Shown here piece after piece: positions 12,301-19,764 of a DNA stretch of 64,000 nt. A program made the translations under genes and the position numbers. How positions within the stretch are numbered: position 1 is the first letter of the stretch; every line of letters begins with the position of its first letter. The notes under the pieces were generated by a model. That model searched no databases. It was not told the DNA's origin and saw nothing but the letters and a program-made list of their open reading frames with translations. The DNA is from Fragum whitleyi (lineage: Eukaryota > Mollusca > Bivalvia > Cardiida > Cardiidae). The DNA lies in the NCBI GenBank assembly GCA_948146395.1, contig OX411544.1, positions 89,191,132 through 89,255,131 on the forward strand, given 5' to 3'.

Positions 12301-14491
12301 GTCAAAATCCTGGTTACACTCATGCATAATATCGATTGGTCAGTGCATCACTATTGTAAGTGCCTATATATTTATAGGCACTTACAATAGTGTTGCACTG
12401 AACCCTCGAAATACATTACAGGTATCTGGCCGGAGGGTGCAGATGGTACTGACATCAACAACTGCTCTATCTCCCATGACAGAAGTCTCATCGCCACGGC
12501 CGATGATTTTGGAAAAGTTAATCTCTACAATTACCCTTGTTTAAAGCCTAGAGTAAGTATGAGTAAAGTAGTTCTGTTTCACTTTTAGATCTACCACTCA
12601 TGAAAATGTTCCCCTTTGCCTTTAGGGGTATGAAAAATATATCGGATCAGTCATAAGACTTTATTTGAGACAAGCTGATCTTAACCGAGACTGGAATAGA
12701 AATGCTACTAAGCAAGCCTTAGTGAGGTTCTTTTTCTCTTATTAACACCAGTTTGTTACTTTGACAACAATTTTTCGGAACACACAGATGACAGAAAAAC
12801 GACTATAACATGCGTTAGAGGATGTTGCGATGACGTCATTTAGGATGTTGACTTATACAATCATGTGTAAGACAAGGATGTCTCCGATGGCCATTCTTTT
12901 TAAAAGACAAGGGAAGCTTTGTGAGAAATATCTGTTTTACACTAAATTAACAATAATCTGGTATATACAGTGTATACACAATCATCACATTAGAATATTT
13001 ATTATCAGACATCTACTCAAATGAGTTGAACATCTTAAGATTCATTCAGAATTATGTAATGATTTTTATATGCACACAAAAATTTGTCACAAAGCAGCTT
13101 TTGATAGAACTTCGGTGTAAGCAACATTGCTATAACCTTGTTGGGAGCTTGTTGGATTCACATGCATGCGGTCCTGTGTTCAATTCTCAGCCATAGTGAG
13201 TATCCTATTGGTCATTTGTCCGTGGAGTCCATGGTCTAATGGTTAGGACCGTGGCTTTGGGATCGAAAGGTCCCGGGATCGAATCCCGGCCAGATCATGG
13301 GAATTTTTCTGAGCGAAAAATTAACTCCACGTTGCTCCTCTCCACCCAGGTGTATAAATGGGTACCTGTGAGAATGTAAGTCTTTGTGCTGTAGCTGCCG
13401 ATGAGCGCCGTTTGTTAACAGCAGACTTGCAATTCGATGATCGGGGGTAAAAGTGTGAAGTCGGTTGAATATGCCTGTCATAGAAACAGACTATAAACCT
13501 TACTTTAACTTTACTTTAATTTGTCGGTCACTAATGGTTGGATAATCATTAACTTAAGGATTGAATTGCTGGAGGCTTTGAAAAGATAGTACAGATGTTT
13601 ATCATAGTAGAAATCAATTTTTATGTTATCAAGTTGCTTTTATATCACTGAAATACTGTTAGTCAAAGACCCTATTTTAATCAATTTTCAGCAACCATCT
13701 CCTCTGAGTAATTATTTGATATACCTTATTTCTCCGTATTATTGCTCGCGGGAGCTATACAAAACATGGTCAGGTGCCTATTTTTAGTATGCATTTTCTG
13801 CTGTAAAAAATCATTAATATTGATGTCTTTTAGAACCTTTTACCTTTAATTTGAGGTGAATTTTCTCTAAACAATCATATGAATGAATGTTTAGAGGAAA
13901 TTCATCTCAAATAAGTGAAAAAGTCTCAAAAGCTACTAAAGTTTAGGCATTTGAATTCGGTTTTCTTTGTAAAAAATTGTAGGGGTGCTACTATCAGGAA
14001 AACAAACCTACAGATGACAATGTACCGTATTTCTCCTAATAAATTCTCCTGGGAGCTATACATAACATGGTCAGGGAGGTTTTATTTAGTATGCATTTTC
14101 TGATTTAAAAAAATCATTGAACTTATGTCTTTTAGGCCCTTTTTCCTTTAATTTGAGATCAATTTCCTCTAAACAATCATATGAATGATTGTTTAGAGGA
14201 AATTCATCTCAAATAAGAGAAAAAGTCTCAAAAGTTACTAAAACTTAGGCATTTGAATTGGGTTTTCTTTGTAAAAAAAATTGTAGGGGTGCTACTATCA
14301 GGGAGGGCACTATTATTAGAGGAAATATGGTATAATCTTTATTGTACTTTTTCTTGTTCCAGGCTCCTGGTAAGTCCTATAAGGGACACAGTAGTCATGT
14401 GACCATGGCCAAGTTCCTGGCTGGTGATAATTATCTCATTACCACTGGTGGTAAAGATATGTCTGTTCTGCAATGGAAGGTGTGCAAATAG
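950..14491 (+). CDS. EML: EML-family microtubule-associated WD40 protein, 3' eight exons (5' end outside window)
   Basis: EML proteins bind microtubules through an N-terminal coiled coil and HELP/tandem beta-propeller core; this window holds the C-terminal propeller, 326 codons. Exons read by splice sites and frame: 950-1075, 2729-2866, 3556-3742, 5703-5797, 7937-8024, 9239-9325, 12422-12552, 14363-14491 (TAG stop). Phases agree at every junction. Family landmarks seen: YGAVRMISEG, GHKEELWGLCE, GNRDNYIYVFEV, GHSSFVTHIDWS, SNSGDYSILYWD, WPEGADGTDIN, ADDFGKVNLYNYPC and the terminal GGKDMSVLQWK. The WPEGADGTDIN stretch fits the EML1-4 group better than EML5/6. The start of the first exon is the least certain (AG at 948-949 was chosen because it keeps the frame open). 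The fifth exon listed is the last of five tandem copies. Introns are full of mobile repeats. Family assignment is confident from motif recall; paralog assignment is not. Confidence 0.93.
1090..1331. mobile_element. MITE with TIR CCTTGTCATGCTGAA
   Basis: Left CCCTTGTCATGCTGAA and right TTCAGCATGACAAGGG are inverted copies. A subterminal hairpin contains CTCCTGCTTTGGCAGGAG. Related ends occur near 4128-4175 and 61679-61790. It sits in the EML intron directly after exon 950-1075, whose donor is only about 15 bp upstream. Confidence 0.7.
1388..1431. repeat. Palindrome CGACCCTAATCAGACTGCGC
   Basis: An imperfect hairpin with arms CGACCCTAATCAGACTGCGC and GCGCAGGCTGACTAGGGGTCG. Related 'TCAGACTGCGC' hairpins occur at 10722-10766, 20675-20715 and 28138-28190, inside larger elements. 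Confidence 0.6.
1655..1760 (+). repeat. Fragment of the 'TTTTATACCACCCC' bivalve repeat
   Basis: TTTTTATACCACCCC, GAGATAGAGGGGATATATTG, GTCTGTCTGTC and CCAGACTCTAACTTAAGAAC match, in order, the start of the longer copy at 48008-48437. Only the 5' part is present. Confidence 0.6.
1996..2062. repeat. Palindrome, arms ~30 bp
   Basis: GACTCAACTTCATGAAGGAA and TTGAAGACTG are mirrored by CAGTCTTCAA and TTCTTTTCTGAAGTTGAG around a short AAAAG centre. MITE-like hairpin in an EML intron; no second copy noted. Confidence 0.6.
2560..2632. repeat. Hairpin MITE, CTCAGTGCAAAA...GTAACTCCCT type
   Basis: A nearly perfect 73-bp palindrome: ATGGCTCAGTGCAAAAGGGT and GTAACTCCCTA, then TAGGGAGTTACAAC and TTTTGCGCTGAGCCAT. 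Homologous hairpins with different but mutually complementary arms are at 12339-12404, 16436-16492, 20921-20997 and 62492-62563. Confidence 0.8.
3190..3495 (+). mobile_element. ~305-bp hairpin element, family A, copy 1
   Basis: It begins with TATCTTATAACTATACAAAT, includes CATCCCGTATGATATTTTTT, and ends in a long imperfect hairpin whose arms are TGTATGAAAAAATATCTAAC and TAGATATTTTTTCTCATACA. Two more copies occur at 9822-10140 (opposite strand) and 25738-26055. It lies 60 bp before EML exon 3556-3742. Confidence 0.8.
4413..4735 (+). repeat. 'ATGCCCCCGTATCGAG' bivalve repeat, copy 1
   Basis: It starts TTTATGCCCCCGTATCGAGA, has a GTCCGTCTGTC tract and the AAGGTCAAGGTCATCTGTCA core, and ends GGGGGCATTCGTGTTTCACA plus AACACATCTTGTT. 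Another good copy is inserted at 7474-7813 and a diverged one is at 6473-6975. The start and end carry short inverted GGGGGCAT/ATGCCCCC words. Confidence 0.75.
4808..5111 (-). mobile_element. MITE family J, copy 1 (TIR ACCATATTTCYCC)
   Basis: Left ATACCATATTTCCCCACTAA and right AGGAGAAATATGGT are inverted. The centre has a hairpin AAACAATCATTTATATGGTTGTTT. Two head-to-tail copies of the same family in the other orientation are at 13735-14335. Confidence 0.75.
5112..5520 (+). repeat. Composite repeat family G, copy 1
   Basis: Marked by TGCTTTTCGGTGGTTTATCG, a hairpin TAGATTATCACTTGATAATC, two TGACGTCA words (5235 and 5263), GTTGCATAGCAATCACGCGC and a hairpin TAAGATCGATTAATATTTCA/TATAAATCGATCTTA. 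Other copies are at 34660-35370 (split by a SINE), 40060-40330 (reverse) and 54340-54700 (reverse). Confidence 0.7.
6173..6311. mobile_element. MITE family P, copy 1
   Basis: Left GTAATAGTTATGCAACATTT and right AACGTTGCAGAACTATTACG are inverted, with a central CAGGAAACCTCGGTAAACAC. Copies or ends recur at 33985-34138 and 38795-38885. Confidence 0.65.
6473..6975 (+). repeat. Diverged 'ATGCCCCC' bivalve repeat
   Basis: Three tandem sub-units of about 150 bp each contain 'CCAATATYTTCAAGCCT', 'TTTGGCAWGRTGATAGATCTC' and 'GTCATGTGACAAG'. The tract begins with a degraded TTCCCCCCCAAAAGATCGGG. It is an internally duplicated relative of 4413-4735. Confidence 0.65.
7165..8024 (+). repeat. Five tandem copies of one EML exon; only the last is intact
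   Basis: A ~110-bp unit (polypyrimidine tract, TTTCAG acceptor and the GHSSFVTHIDWS exon) starts at 7165, 7274, 7384, 7827 and 7937. Copies 1-3 read CTATAA (stop) where copy 5 reads CTATATT and lack a donor. Copy 1 lacks the acceptor AG, copy 3 has lost about six bases in ACACACATTG, and copy 4 has GATTGG changed to TATAGG. Only copy 5 ends in GTAAGT and keeps the frame with both neighbours. A repeat is inserted between copies 3 and 4. Confidence 0.9.
7474..7813 (+). mobile_element. 'ATGCCCCCGTATCGAG' repeat inserted inside the exon array
   Basis: It has the same ends as 4413-4735 (TTTTATGCCCCCGTATCGAG to AACACATCTTGTTTG). The first ~40 bases are duplicated (ATGCCCCCGTATCG, then ATGCCCCTGTATCG). 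It interrupts the 110-bp exon repeat, so it came after at least part of the duplication. Confidence 0.8.
8046..8180 (+). repeat. Fragment of 'GGACAAGT' repeat
   Basis: GGGGTGTTGAATTCC followed by CCACTTGTGGGCAAGTACAT and TTGTCCATGGACAACTAAAT matches the left part of the fuller element at 15848-16196. Confidence 0.5.
8370..8745 (+). repeat. Tandem repeat, ~161-bp period, 2.3 units
   Basis: ATCTTCTTCTCTGAAACCAG, ATCTTCTTCTCTATAACCAG and ATCTTCTTCTCTGTAACCAG start at about 8376, 8536 and 8698. Each of the first two is followed by GCTTTCATATTTGG and GCATCATCTAGTGGAC. The open frame across it is not gene-like. Confidence 0.75.
8880..9160 (+). mobile_element. Repeat family H, copy 1
   Basis: Contains GCGTTATAAGTTTCG, GAAATGTTGAATTTCAAGAA, and a hairpin ACTTGTCATCTAAAACAGAT / ATCTGTTTATAGATGACTCA, ending CAATCATTCAATATCCTC. 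Copies are at 11589-11950 (reverse), 41505-41745 and 59425-59812 (reverse). It lies about 80 bp upstream of EML exon 9239-9325. Confidence 0.75.
9331..9366. repeat. (AT)18 microsatellite beside a splice donor
   Basis: An uninterrupted AT run starts five bases after the end of EML exon 9239-9325 (donor GGAG|GTAAC). Confidence 0.95.
9478..9690 (+). repeat. GGGCTTTTGTCC tandem repeats and TTAGGG-like tract
   Basis: GTGGGCTTTTGT recurs imperfectly four or five times to 9575. A G-rich strand with words such as TTAGGGCAAG, TTTAAGGGTAAGG, GGGGTTAG and GGCTAGGGTT then runs to about 9690. The second part resembles degenerate telomeric repeat but has no fixed period. Confidence 0.6.
9822..10140 (-). 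mobile_element. Hairpin element, family A, copy 2
   Basis: The reverse orientation of the element at 3190-3495: AATACATACTTAGTGTATTA, the hairpin with TTGGGAGAATTGA, AAATATCATACGGGATGTTA and ATAGTTATAAGATAAA. The following sequence to 10674 contains no recognised gene. Confidence 0.8.
10675..10917. mobile_element. MITE family N, copy 1
   Basis: Ends TGAGCCTCTGGGTGAGATTT plus CCAACAATTT and AAATTGTTGGAAATGTCACA plus CACTGGCTCA are inverted. The interior has the hairpin AAGACTCTGACCAGCCTGCG / GTCTGACCAGAGTCTT. A diverged relative spans about 11090-11316 and another is at 28040-28243. Confidence 0.7.
11090..11316. mobile_element. MITE family N, diverged copy
   Basis: Shows GCACAATCTGACTGCAGTAT, the TATGTAGAAAGATAAG block and the right end GTGAAATTGTAGGAAATTCA plus CACACAGGCTCA, as in the copy at 10675-10917. 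The left end is poorly preserved. Confidence 0.5.
11318..11546. mobile_element. TTAA-flanked MITE, copy 2 (229 bp, inverted)
   Basis: TTAACTCCCTGCTGTTT at the left and AAACAGGAAAGGGTTAA at the right, with the GAAGAAATTGCTT hairpin inside. It has exactly the same length as the copy at 507-735 and the opposite orientation. Confidence 0.85.
11589..11950 (-). mobile_element. Repeat family H, copy 2
   Basis: Contains ACAAGTCATCTTTAGACAGA, the hairpin to AGATGACTTGTTTAATAAAA, then CATTTGCATAGTTATTCCAC and AAATATTCAACAG, as in 59425-59812. Between here and 12339 nothing gene-like was found. Confidence 0.7.
12339..12404. repeat. Hairpin MITE abutting a splice acceptor
   Basis: GGTCAGTGCATCACTATTGT plus AAGTGCCTATA, then TATAGGCACTT plus ACAATAGTGTTGCACTGAAC. 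The right edge is about 16 bp from the acceptor AG (12420-12421) of EML exon 12422-12552, so the usual pyrimidine tract is replaced by element sequence. It is nearly identical to 62495-62560. Confidence 0.85.
13226..13519 (+). mobile_element. tRNA-derived SINE (family 3)
   Basis: The head GTCCATGGTCTAATGGTTAG and GGGATCGAATCCCGG carry A- and B-box (pol III) sequences of a tRNA. An unrelated body follows (TTGCTCCTCTCCACCC, GTATAAATGGGTACCTGTGA, GCAGACTTGCAATTCGATGA), with a simple tail CTTACTTTAACTTTACTTTA. Sequence between 12553 and here is EML intron with no other call. Confidence 0.8.
13735..14335 (+). mobile_element. MITE family J, two head-to-tail copies
   Basis: Unit 1 (about 13735-14018) and unit 2 (about 14019-14335) each contain GGGAGCTATACA.AACATGGT, AAACAATCATATGAATGA and GTAGGGGTGCTACTATCAGG. 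The outer ends are GTATTTCTCCTAATAAA-like and GAGGAAATATGGTATA. The pair lies 25 bp before the last EML exon. Confidence 0.75.
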
Positions 14492-14990
14492 GGGAACCAG
14501 CTCATTGATTCATACAGGGAGAGCTGGTTACCAGGCTCAAAATGGCGGAGTAAGGAACCAGTCAACATTCTTCATGTAGAGCATGGAACCAGACAGAGAC
14601 AAAGAGTTGTGCTCATGCATGTATTCATATTTTTAAACTCTATATTTTTCAATAATAGTTATATTGTAGACTCAATTGTTATACAAATTTATCAGTGATA
14701 TGTTGTTCATTTATAATTTTCTTCTAATCCCTTTTCAAAACATTTTGGGACATTTTGATGCTCTCAAGATAAATCTTCAATATAAAACATTGTTGAAAGA
14801 GAATACTTTACTTGTAACAAAGCAACTTCTTCTTATCAAATAGTGTTTAAGCCTTTATAATTCTTAATTTTCAATTCTCACATACTTTGAATAGCTTTTA
14901 TGCAAACTGTTTCATTTTGAATCCAAGAACATTATTTTGTATATGGCATCAGGTATAGTTAAATAAACCAACCTATTCCTGCAAAGACAG
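14492..14990 (+). other. EML 3' UTR with candidate poly(A) signal
   Basis: Sequence after the TAG stop is AT-rich and free of known repeats. AATAAA occurs at 14962-14967 (GTTAAATAAACC). The true cleavage point cannot be placed without transcripts. Confidence 0.45.
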
Positions 14991-15110
14991 TTTTAGGCTG
15001 GTCCTAATTTGCCCTCTTTGACTGTTCATGATATTTTCCTGTTATATACAAAGCTTTTGCAGGCATTATAGACCAAGATCAGTCTGCATAGACATGCAAA
15101 GATATGCAGT

Positions 15111-15354
15111 CAGGGCCCAAGGTTATTAAACTTTTCTCAGGCTCAGGCTCAATTTTCTCAAATTTCAGTTTGAGATTAAAGCCGTAATTCTGTTTCATTA
15201 CTTGTTTAAATGTATAAACATAAAGATGATATAAATAAGTTGTTATAAATAACAACTTATTTATATTATCTTTTATTTTCATACATCTATTTTAATTTGA
15301 AATTTGAGAAAATTGAGCCTGAGCCTTAAAAAAGTTTTATAACCTGGGGCCCTG
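15111..15354. mobile_element. MITE family K, copy 1 (TIR CAGGGCCC)
   Basis: Left CAGGGCCCAAGGTTATTAAA and right TTTTATAACCTGGGGCCCTG are inverted over about 22 bp, with a central AAGTTGTTATAAATAACAACTT hairpin. The second copy is at 39568-39814. Confidence 0.85.
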
Positions 15355-15847
15355 ATCTTGTCCTACATTGCCTACTGTCTAGTTTTTCTGTCTACTTTAT
15401 GGGAAAACATGTGTCAGGCTGGCTGATTTAATTCAAGAATTGGCAGTGAGTCATTGAAAACAAAATACAAAATCACAGACCAGTTCTCAGAAATAGTTAA
15501 ATTTAAATTTAACTGATCCAACACTAATGAATATATTACTGAGAATTAGCGAGGTGTGAACTATTTTGTTTCTTAATGTAAGATTGTTGTATTATTATTT
15601 AAACATTTAGTTTAAAATTCATACAATACATCTGCTTTCACTTGACCCATCCTGCCTGGTCAGTCTGTGTTTAATACAAGAACAGCTATCTGCATAACTC
15701 AACTGTAACAGGCTGCATGATGCATTTAATTGCCCCATGGAAGTAATTATCAGATAATCATGGAACCATAAAATTGCCCAGTGAATTTGGGGGAGTTTTG
15801 GCCAAGCTGGCTTCAGATTGTGGACTGTAATGACTGAAAGCTTCATC

Positions 15848-16196
15848 AGGGGTTTGGAATTCCCTCACCCAACTTGTCCAACACATGTTTTTCTAGTAGT
15901 GGACAAGAACATTTTTCTAGTCCACTTGTGTATGTCTGTGGACAAGTAAATACCTGGACAAATTTCAAAATGATAAAAAATAAATGTGATTTAATTATCC
16001 AATTGTTTATATCAAAGGTTAAAAAACAGTGAATTAATGAAGAAAAAGCATTTTTTCTAAAAAAAGATATTTAATGTTTTCTCTCGAAATACATATTTTC
16101 TCTTTTAATGTGGACAAGTTCTTTTTGTGCTGGACAAATAGAATATCATCTACTTGTAGCGGGACAAGTTGAGAAAATGGTATTTCCACAACCCTG
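15848..16196 (+). mobile_element. 'GGACAAGT' element with inverted ends
   Basis: Left CAGGGGTTTGGAATTCC and right GGTATTTCCACAACCCTG are inverted. The interior repeats the word TGGACAAG six times. A left-end fragment is at 8046-8180. Confidence 0.6.
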
Positions 16197-16435
16197 TAAA
16201 AATCTAACAAAACAGTGGGTTTATCATTTCTATAAATATAATGGTGGTCAGCAAAATTATTAAAATGTTAAACTCACTCAGCAATCTTCATTACACACTG
16301 AAAATCAAAACAGACAACAGAGTACCCATAATGGTACAATGCTCTTTTTCATTTTTTTTTTACCATTCAACACATATCTCCTTATTCATTATTAGAAACC
16401 TGCATTTATTTATATGTATTAGAAATTAAGGAGTT

Positions 16436-16492
16436 TGTGCAAAAACAGTTGTAAGTTTTTATAGATATAAAGAATTTACAATAGTTTTTGCA
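16436..16492. repeat. Hairpin MITE, GTGCAAAAAC type
   Basis: GTGCAAAAACAGTTGTAAGT and ACAATAGTTTTTGCAC are near-complementary around TTTATAGATATAAA. Same framework as the hairpin at 2560-2632. 16493-16920 shows nothing recognisable. Confidence 0.6.
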
Positions 16493-16924
16493 CTGGTCCC
16501 TCATGAATTTATGTTAACATTGATCATCTGTCTACTTTTTCAAGGAAAAGAAAATACACACATGACAAAAATACTTGAAAAAATGATAAGGGCACTGACT
16601 TATAGAGTTGTCAGATAATAAAACCACAAGATTATCCTTAACACATAGTAGGGTTTGGGCAGAGTTCTTATGAGTGACAATATGTATATGGACATGAACA
16701 TCTTTTGCTTAGCCTAACAAATTTTACATAGCCACAGCCCTGCATTTAGGATGAAAACATTTGAAAAACAGTTTTGAAAATGTTTCCCTTATGTACATGC
16801 ATTCACACGCGTGAATTTATAAAAGTTGATGGTTTTGTCATCATGAATGCATGACTATGTTTGAAGCAAATTGGATTGAAATTTTAAAATTTTAAATTAT
16901 AATGCCATAAGGCCTATATTTTGT

Positions 16925-16976
16925 GTTCTCATTTGAATCGTCATCTTGTGATGATTCAAATGAGTACCCACAATGT
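16925..16976. repeat. Hairpin family D (CTCATTTGAATCGTC)
   Basis: TTCTCATTTGAATCGTCATC / GATGATTCAAATGAGTACCC followed by ACAATGTTGGG. Related hairpins are at 22214-22277, 24326-24388, 49468-49520 and 61825-61895. Confidence 0.7.
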
Positions 16977-17214
16977 TGGGTTTTGATGAGAAATAGCAAA
17001 TTCAAAATCCCAGAAAACGATCACCAGAAAGGCATGGTTTATATTCAGAATACATGTTTTTGTATTCATGTTGTTCTACATAAATATTTGTTTCATTTAC
17101 AAATCGTTTATATTGTTCATTATTATTTGTTTATTATTTTATGTATTGTGAAACTAAAACATATAGGAAGTTTTAAAAATTAAAATCTAAAAGGTAGACA
17201 ATTTGTGATCTATT

Positions 17215-17480
17215 TTTTGTCGAGCCTATTTTGCAGTGAACAAGACGTAATCATCACTATGATAAAGCAGTGTATGTGCGTAAGTCCATCTGATTTCATC
17301 TGGAGCATAAGTCCAACACTTATGGATGAATTTCAAAATAACATCACACAGTTTATCCCCATAATGAGTAGATATGCCATTTAGCAAGAATATCTTCTGT
17401 CTATCAAAGGTCAAGGTCATACTGAAAGTCAAGGGTTTTTTTTTTCGGAGCCTAACTAAAATTGATGAGTGGATTTCAAA
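17215..17480. repeat. 'GGTCAAGGTCA' bivalve-type repeat
   Basis: TTTGTCGAGCCTATTTTGCA, AAAGGTCAAGGTCATACTGA and a second TTTCGGAGCCTAACTAAAAT about 235 bp later suggest one full unit and the start of another. No gene is evident from here to 17834. Confidence 0.45.
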
Positions 17481-17834
17481 ATAATTTGCACAGTTGTTCT
17501 CAAGGTCTTAAAGTGCCATTTGAACTATTACTGACTGTAGGACAAAGTCCACAGTCAGAACTAAGGGAAAAGGATAATCATCGTAAAATTATTATCGTCG
17601 ATGATATTCTAAAACCTGATAACAACAGCTTGATCAAAGCTGTAGTTATGAGGTTTTGGAATTACAACCATGTTATGCTGATCAATCTTGATACTTTATA
17701 CAATGATCTGTTTATTAGCTTCACTTGACAAAGTCCAGCAGGGCTCTTGTCACGGCCTGGTGTCCATCTCAGGTTTATGCATCTGTCTGTTTGTCTGTCT
17801 GTTAATCTTTACGATAAATATATTGTCAAAAAGT

Positions 17835-18144
17835 ACTGGGCAGGTTAGCTCAGTTTGTAGAGCACCGGACTTCAAAACCACCGAAGTTCGACCGCGTGGT
17901 TCGATTCCCGGGCTGGTACACTAACAAAATTAATTGTCTTTCGGATGAGACGCTAAACCGAGGCCCCGTGTGACGGTGCTTTACACTGAGCACGTTAAAG
18001 AACCACGGCGGATTTCAGCAGTAGTTTCGTCATGTAACCTTGCACTATCCCCCGTAACAACTAACCGTCTTCTGGGGGCGTCGCTCATATGGGCATGTGC
18101 TACGGTTGCAACTATAAATAAACGGAAATACACACACTGGGCAG
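17835..18144 (+). mobile_element. tRNA-derived SINE (family 1), copy 1, with target duplication
   Basis: Body 17844-18135: A box TTAGCTCAGTTTGTAGAGC, B box GGTTCGATTCCCGG, then ACGGTGCTTTACACTGAGCA, CACTATCCCCCGTAACAACT and CTCATATGGGCATGTGCTAC, ending AATAAACGGAAATACACAC. ACTGGGCAG at 17835-17843 is repeated at 18136-18144 and looks like the target-site duplication. Confidence 0.9.
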
Positions 18145-18284
18145 AATTCAACTAAACTTCAAAGGAATAATCCTTGGGGGCATGCTCTTCCAGGTTTGTT
18201 CGTTAAGTTCAGATCGGACTGATAACACAGTCTCTATTGGCTGTCACATCACTGAAAAAGATGTGGATAAAACAATATACACCC

Positions 18285-19335
18285 AAGAGACCCTGGAGGG
18301 CCTGAGACCATTCTACTGACTCTTTTAAAAGCCTATGTCTTGATGGTGCTATTCAAGATATTATTAGATAAAAGTTTTCATGAAAATATACATGTATTCA
18401 TAAATGAAGGAGTTGTGTTGATAAGAAAATTTACTGAACGGCCCCATTTCCCATGAAGCCGCATGATTGCTCTATATGGCAAAGTTGTGGCTTTGGTTGC
18501 ACGAGAGATATTTTGTTTAAGTTTCATGACGATCCATGCATAAATAAAAAGTTGTGTAAACAGTAAATGATTAATATGACATAAAGCACCTTCTCTCTTG
18601 AAATGTATCAATAAACAAAAGAGGAGTTGTGTTAACAAGGAAATTAAGAATAAGGCCCCTTTTTCCGTGACATGGCATATCACCAAATTGCAAAATAAAT
18701 GTGGTCGTGGTCACATGATAAGAAATCTTCTGTTAAGTTTTTATGAACATCTGTATGAATGAAGGAGTTGTGTGAACAACTATTCTACATAAAGGCCCAT
18801 TTTATCATGACGCAGCATATAAATATATTGGCACAAATGCAGATAGTCACTGGAAATGATATATTCTGTAAAAGCTTCAAATGATTGTATCCACTAGTAA
18901 AGAGTCTTTTTAGAAGTATACACTAAAGCCCCCTTTTCTATGATGTAGTTTAAAATCACAAGACCACATCAATATGCTCATGTAGGAGTTGTGTCCACAA
19001 AGAATATAGATAAGTGCCCCTTTTATCATGACACGGAATATAACTGAAAAGCCACAAATGCAGTCATGGGAAATGGAATATTCTGTGAACATTTCACATG
19101 AATGTGTTCATTAATAAAAGAGGAGTTTTGTTAACGAGAAAGTTTACATTTAGGCCCTTTCCCAATGACGCAGTAAAAACATCGACAAACCACATCAATA
19201 TGCATATAGTCACATCATGTAAAATACTAAGTGAGATTTTCTTAAACTTCCTTCCGTGCAAATATGAAGAAGTATTAACAATGAATTCTTAAAATTCAAT
19301 CTCAAAGAAAGGCACCTTTTCTCGTGACGCTCAAT
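18285..19335 (+). repeat. Degenerate tandem array in a 'GACCCTGGAGGGCC' element
   Basis: It opens CCAAGAGACCCTGGAGGGCC, then carries about six diverged units of 110-220 bp with GAGGAGTTGTGTTAACAA, 'AAGGCCCCTTTT' and 'TGACRYRGCATAT' words. It resembles the 42.1-kb and 28.4-kb arrays. No coding signal. Confidence 0.65.
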
Positions 19336-19723
19336 CGTTCAGAAATATTTTAAAAGGGAGTAATAATTGTGATGATACAATCATCTGAGCAAAATTGAAG
19401 ACAATATCATGAAAACTGTCAACTATAGACCGTTAAAGAGGATTTTCTATTTAAATTTTTCATTTATTTTCATTTAAATCAGGCTCCTTTTCCCTTGAAG
19501 CAACCAACCAATCAATCTGAATGCCTATATATTAAAAAAAACTATATTGACAAAAGTTTAACGACGGTCTTTAGATATTGTTACAGTTGAAATCCCTTTT
19601 TAAATCAAATTACGGCATAATAATTTAAAAAAAAAAAAAGAAAAAAAAAAAACATTGTTGAATGAGGTAAACATAGTTTAATTTTATCGTGGTCAATGAT
19701 AAAAATTTTGTCGGCTGCATTGA

Positions 19724-19731
19724 TCACGTGA
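19724..19731. promoter_or_regulatory. TCACGTGA E-box before the Rab32-like start codon
   Basis: A palindromic TCACGTGA with an A/T flank ends 34 bp before the ATG at 19765. This is the core MiT/TFE (MITF/TFEB) and CLEAR-type site. Mammalian RAB32 and RAB38 are known MITF-linked genes of lysosome-related organelles. That it regulates this gene is inference. Confidence 0.5.
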
Positions 19732-19764
19732 TTAGTCATATGATAGAATGGGATATGTGACAAA

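Noticed and set aside
13236..13481. An 81-codon minus-strand gene
   Set aside because: It is the antisense of a tRNA-derived SINE.
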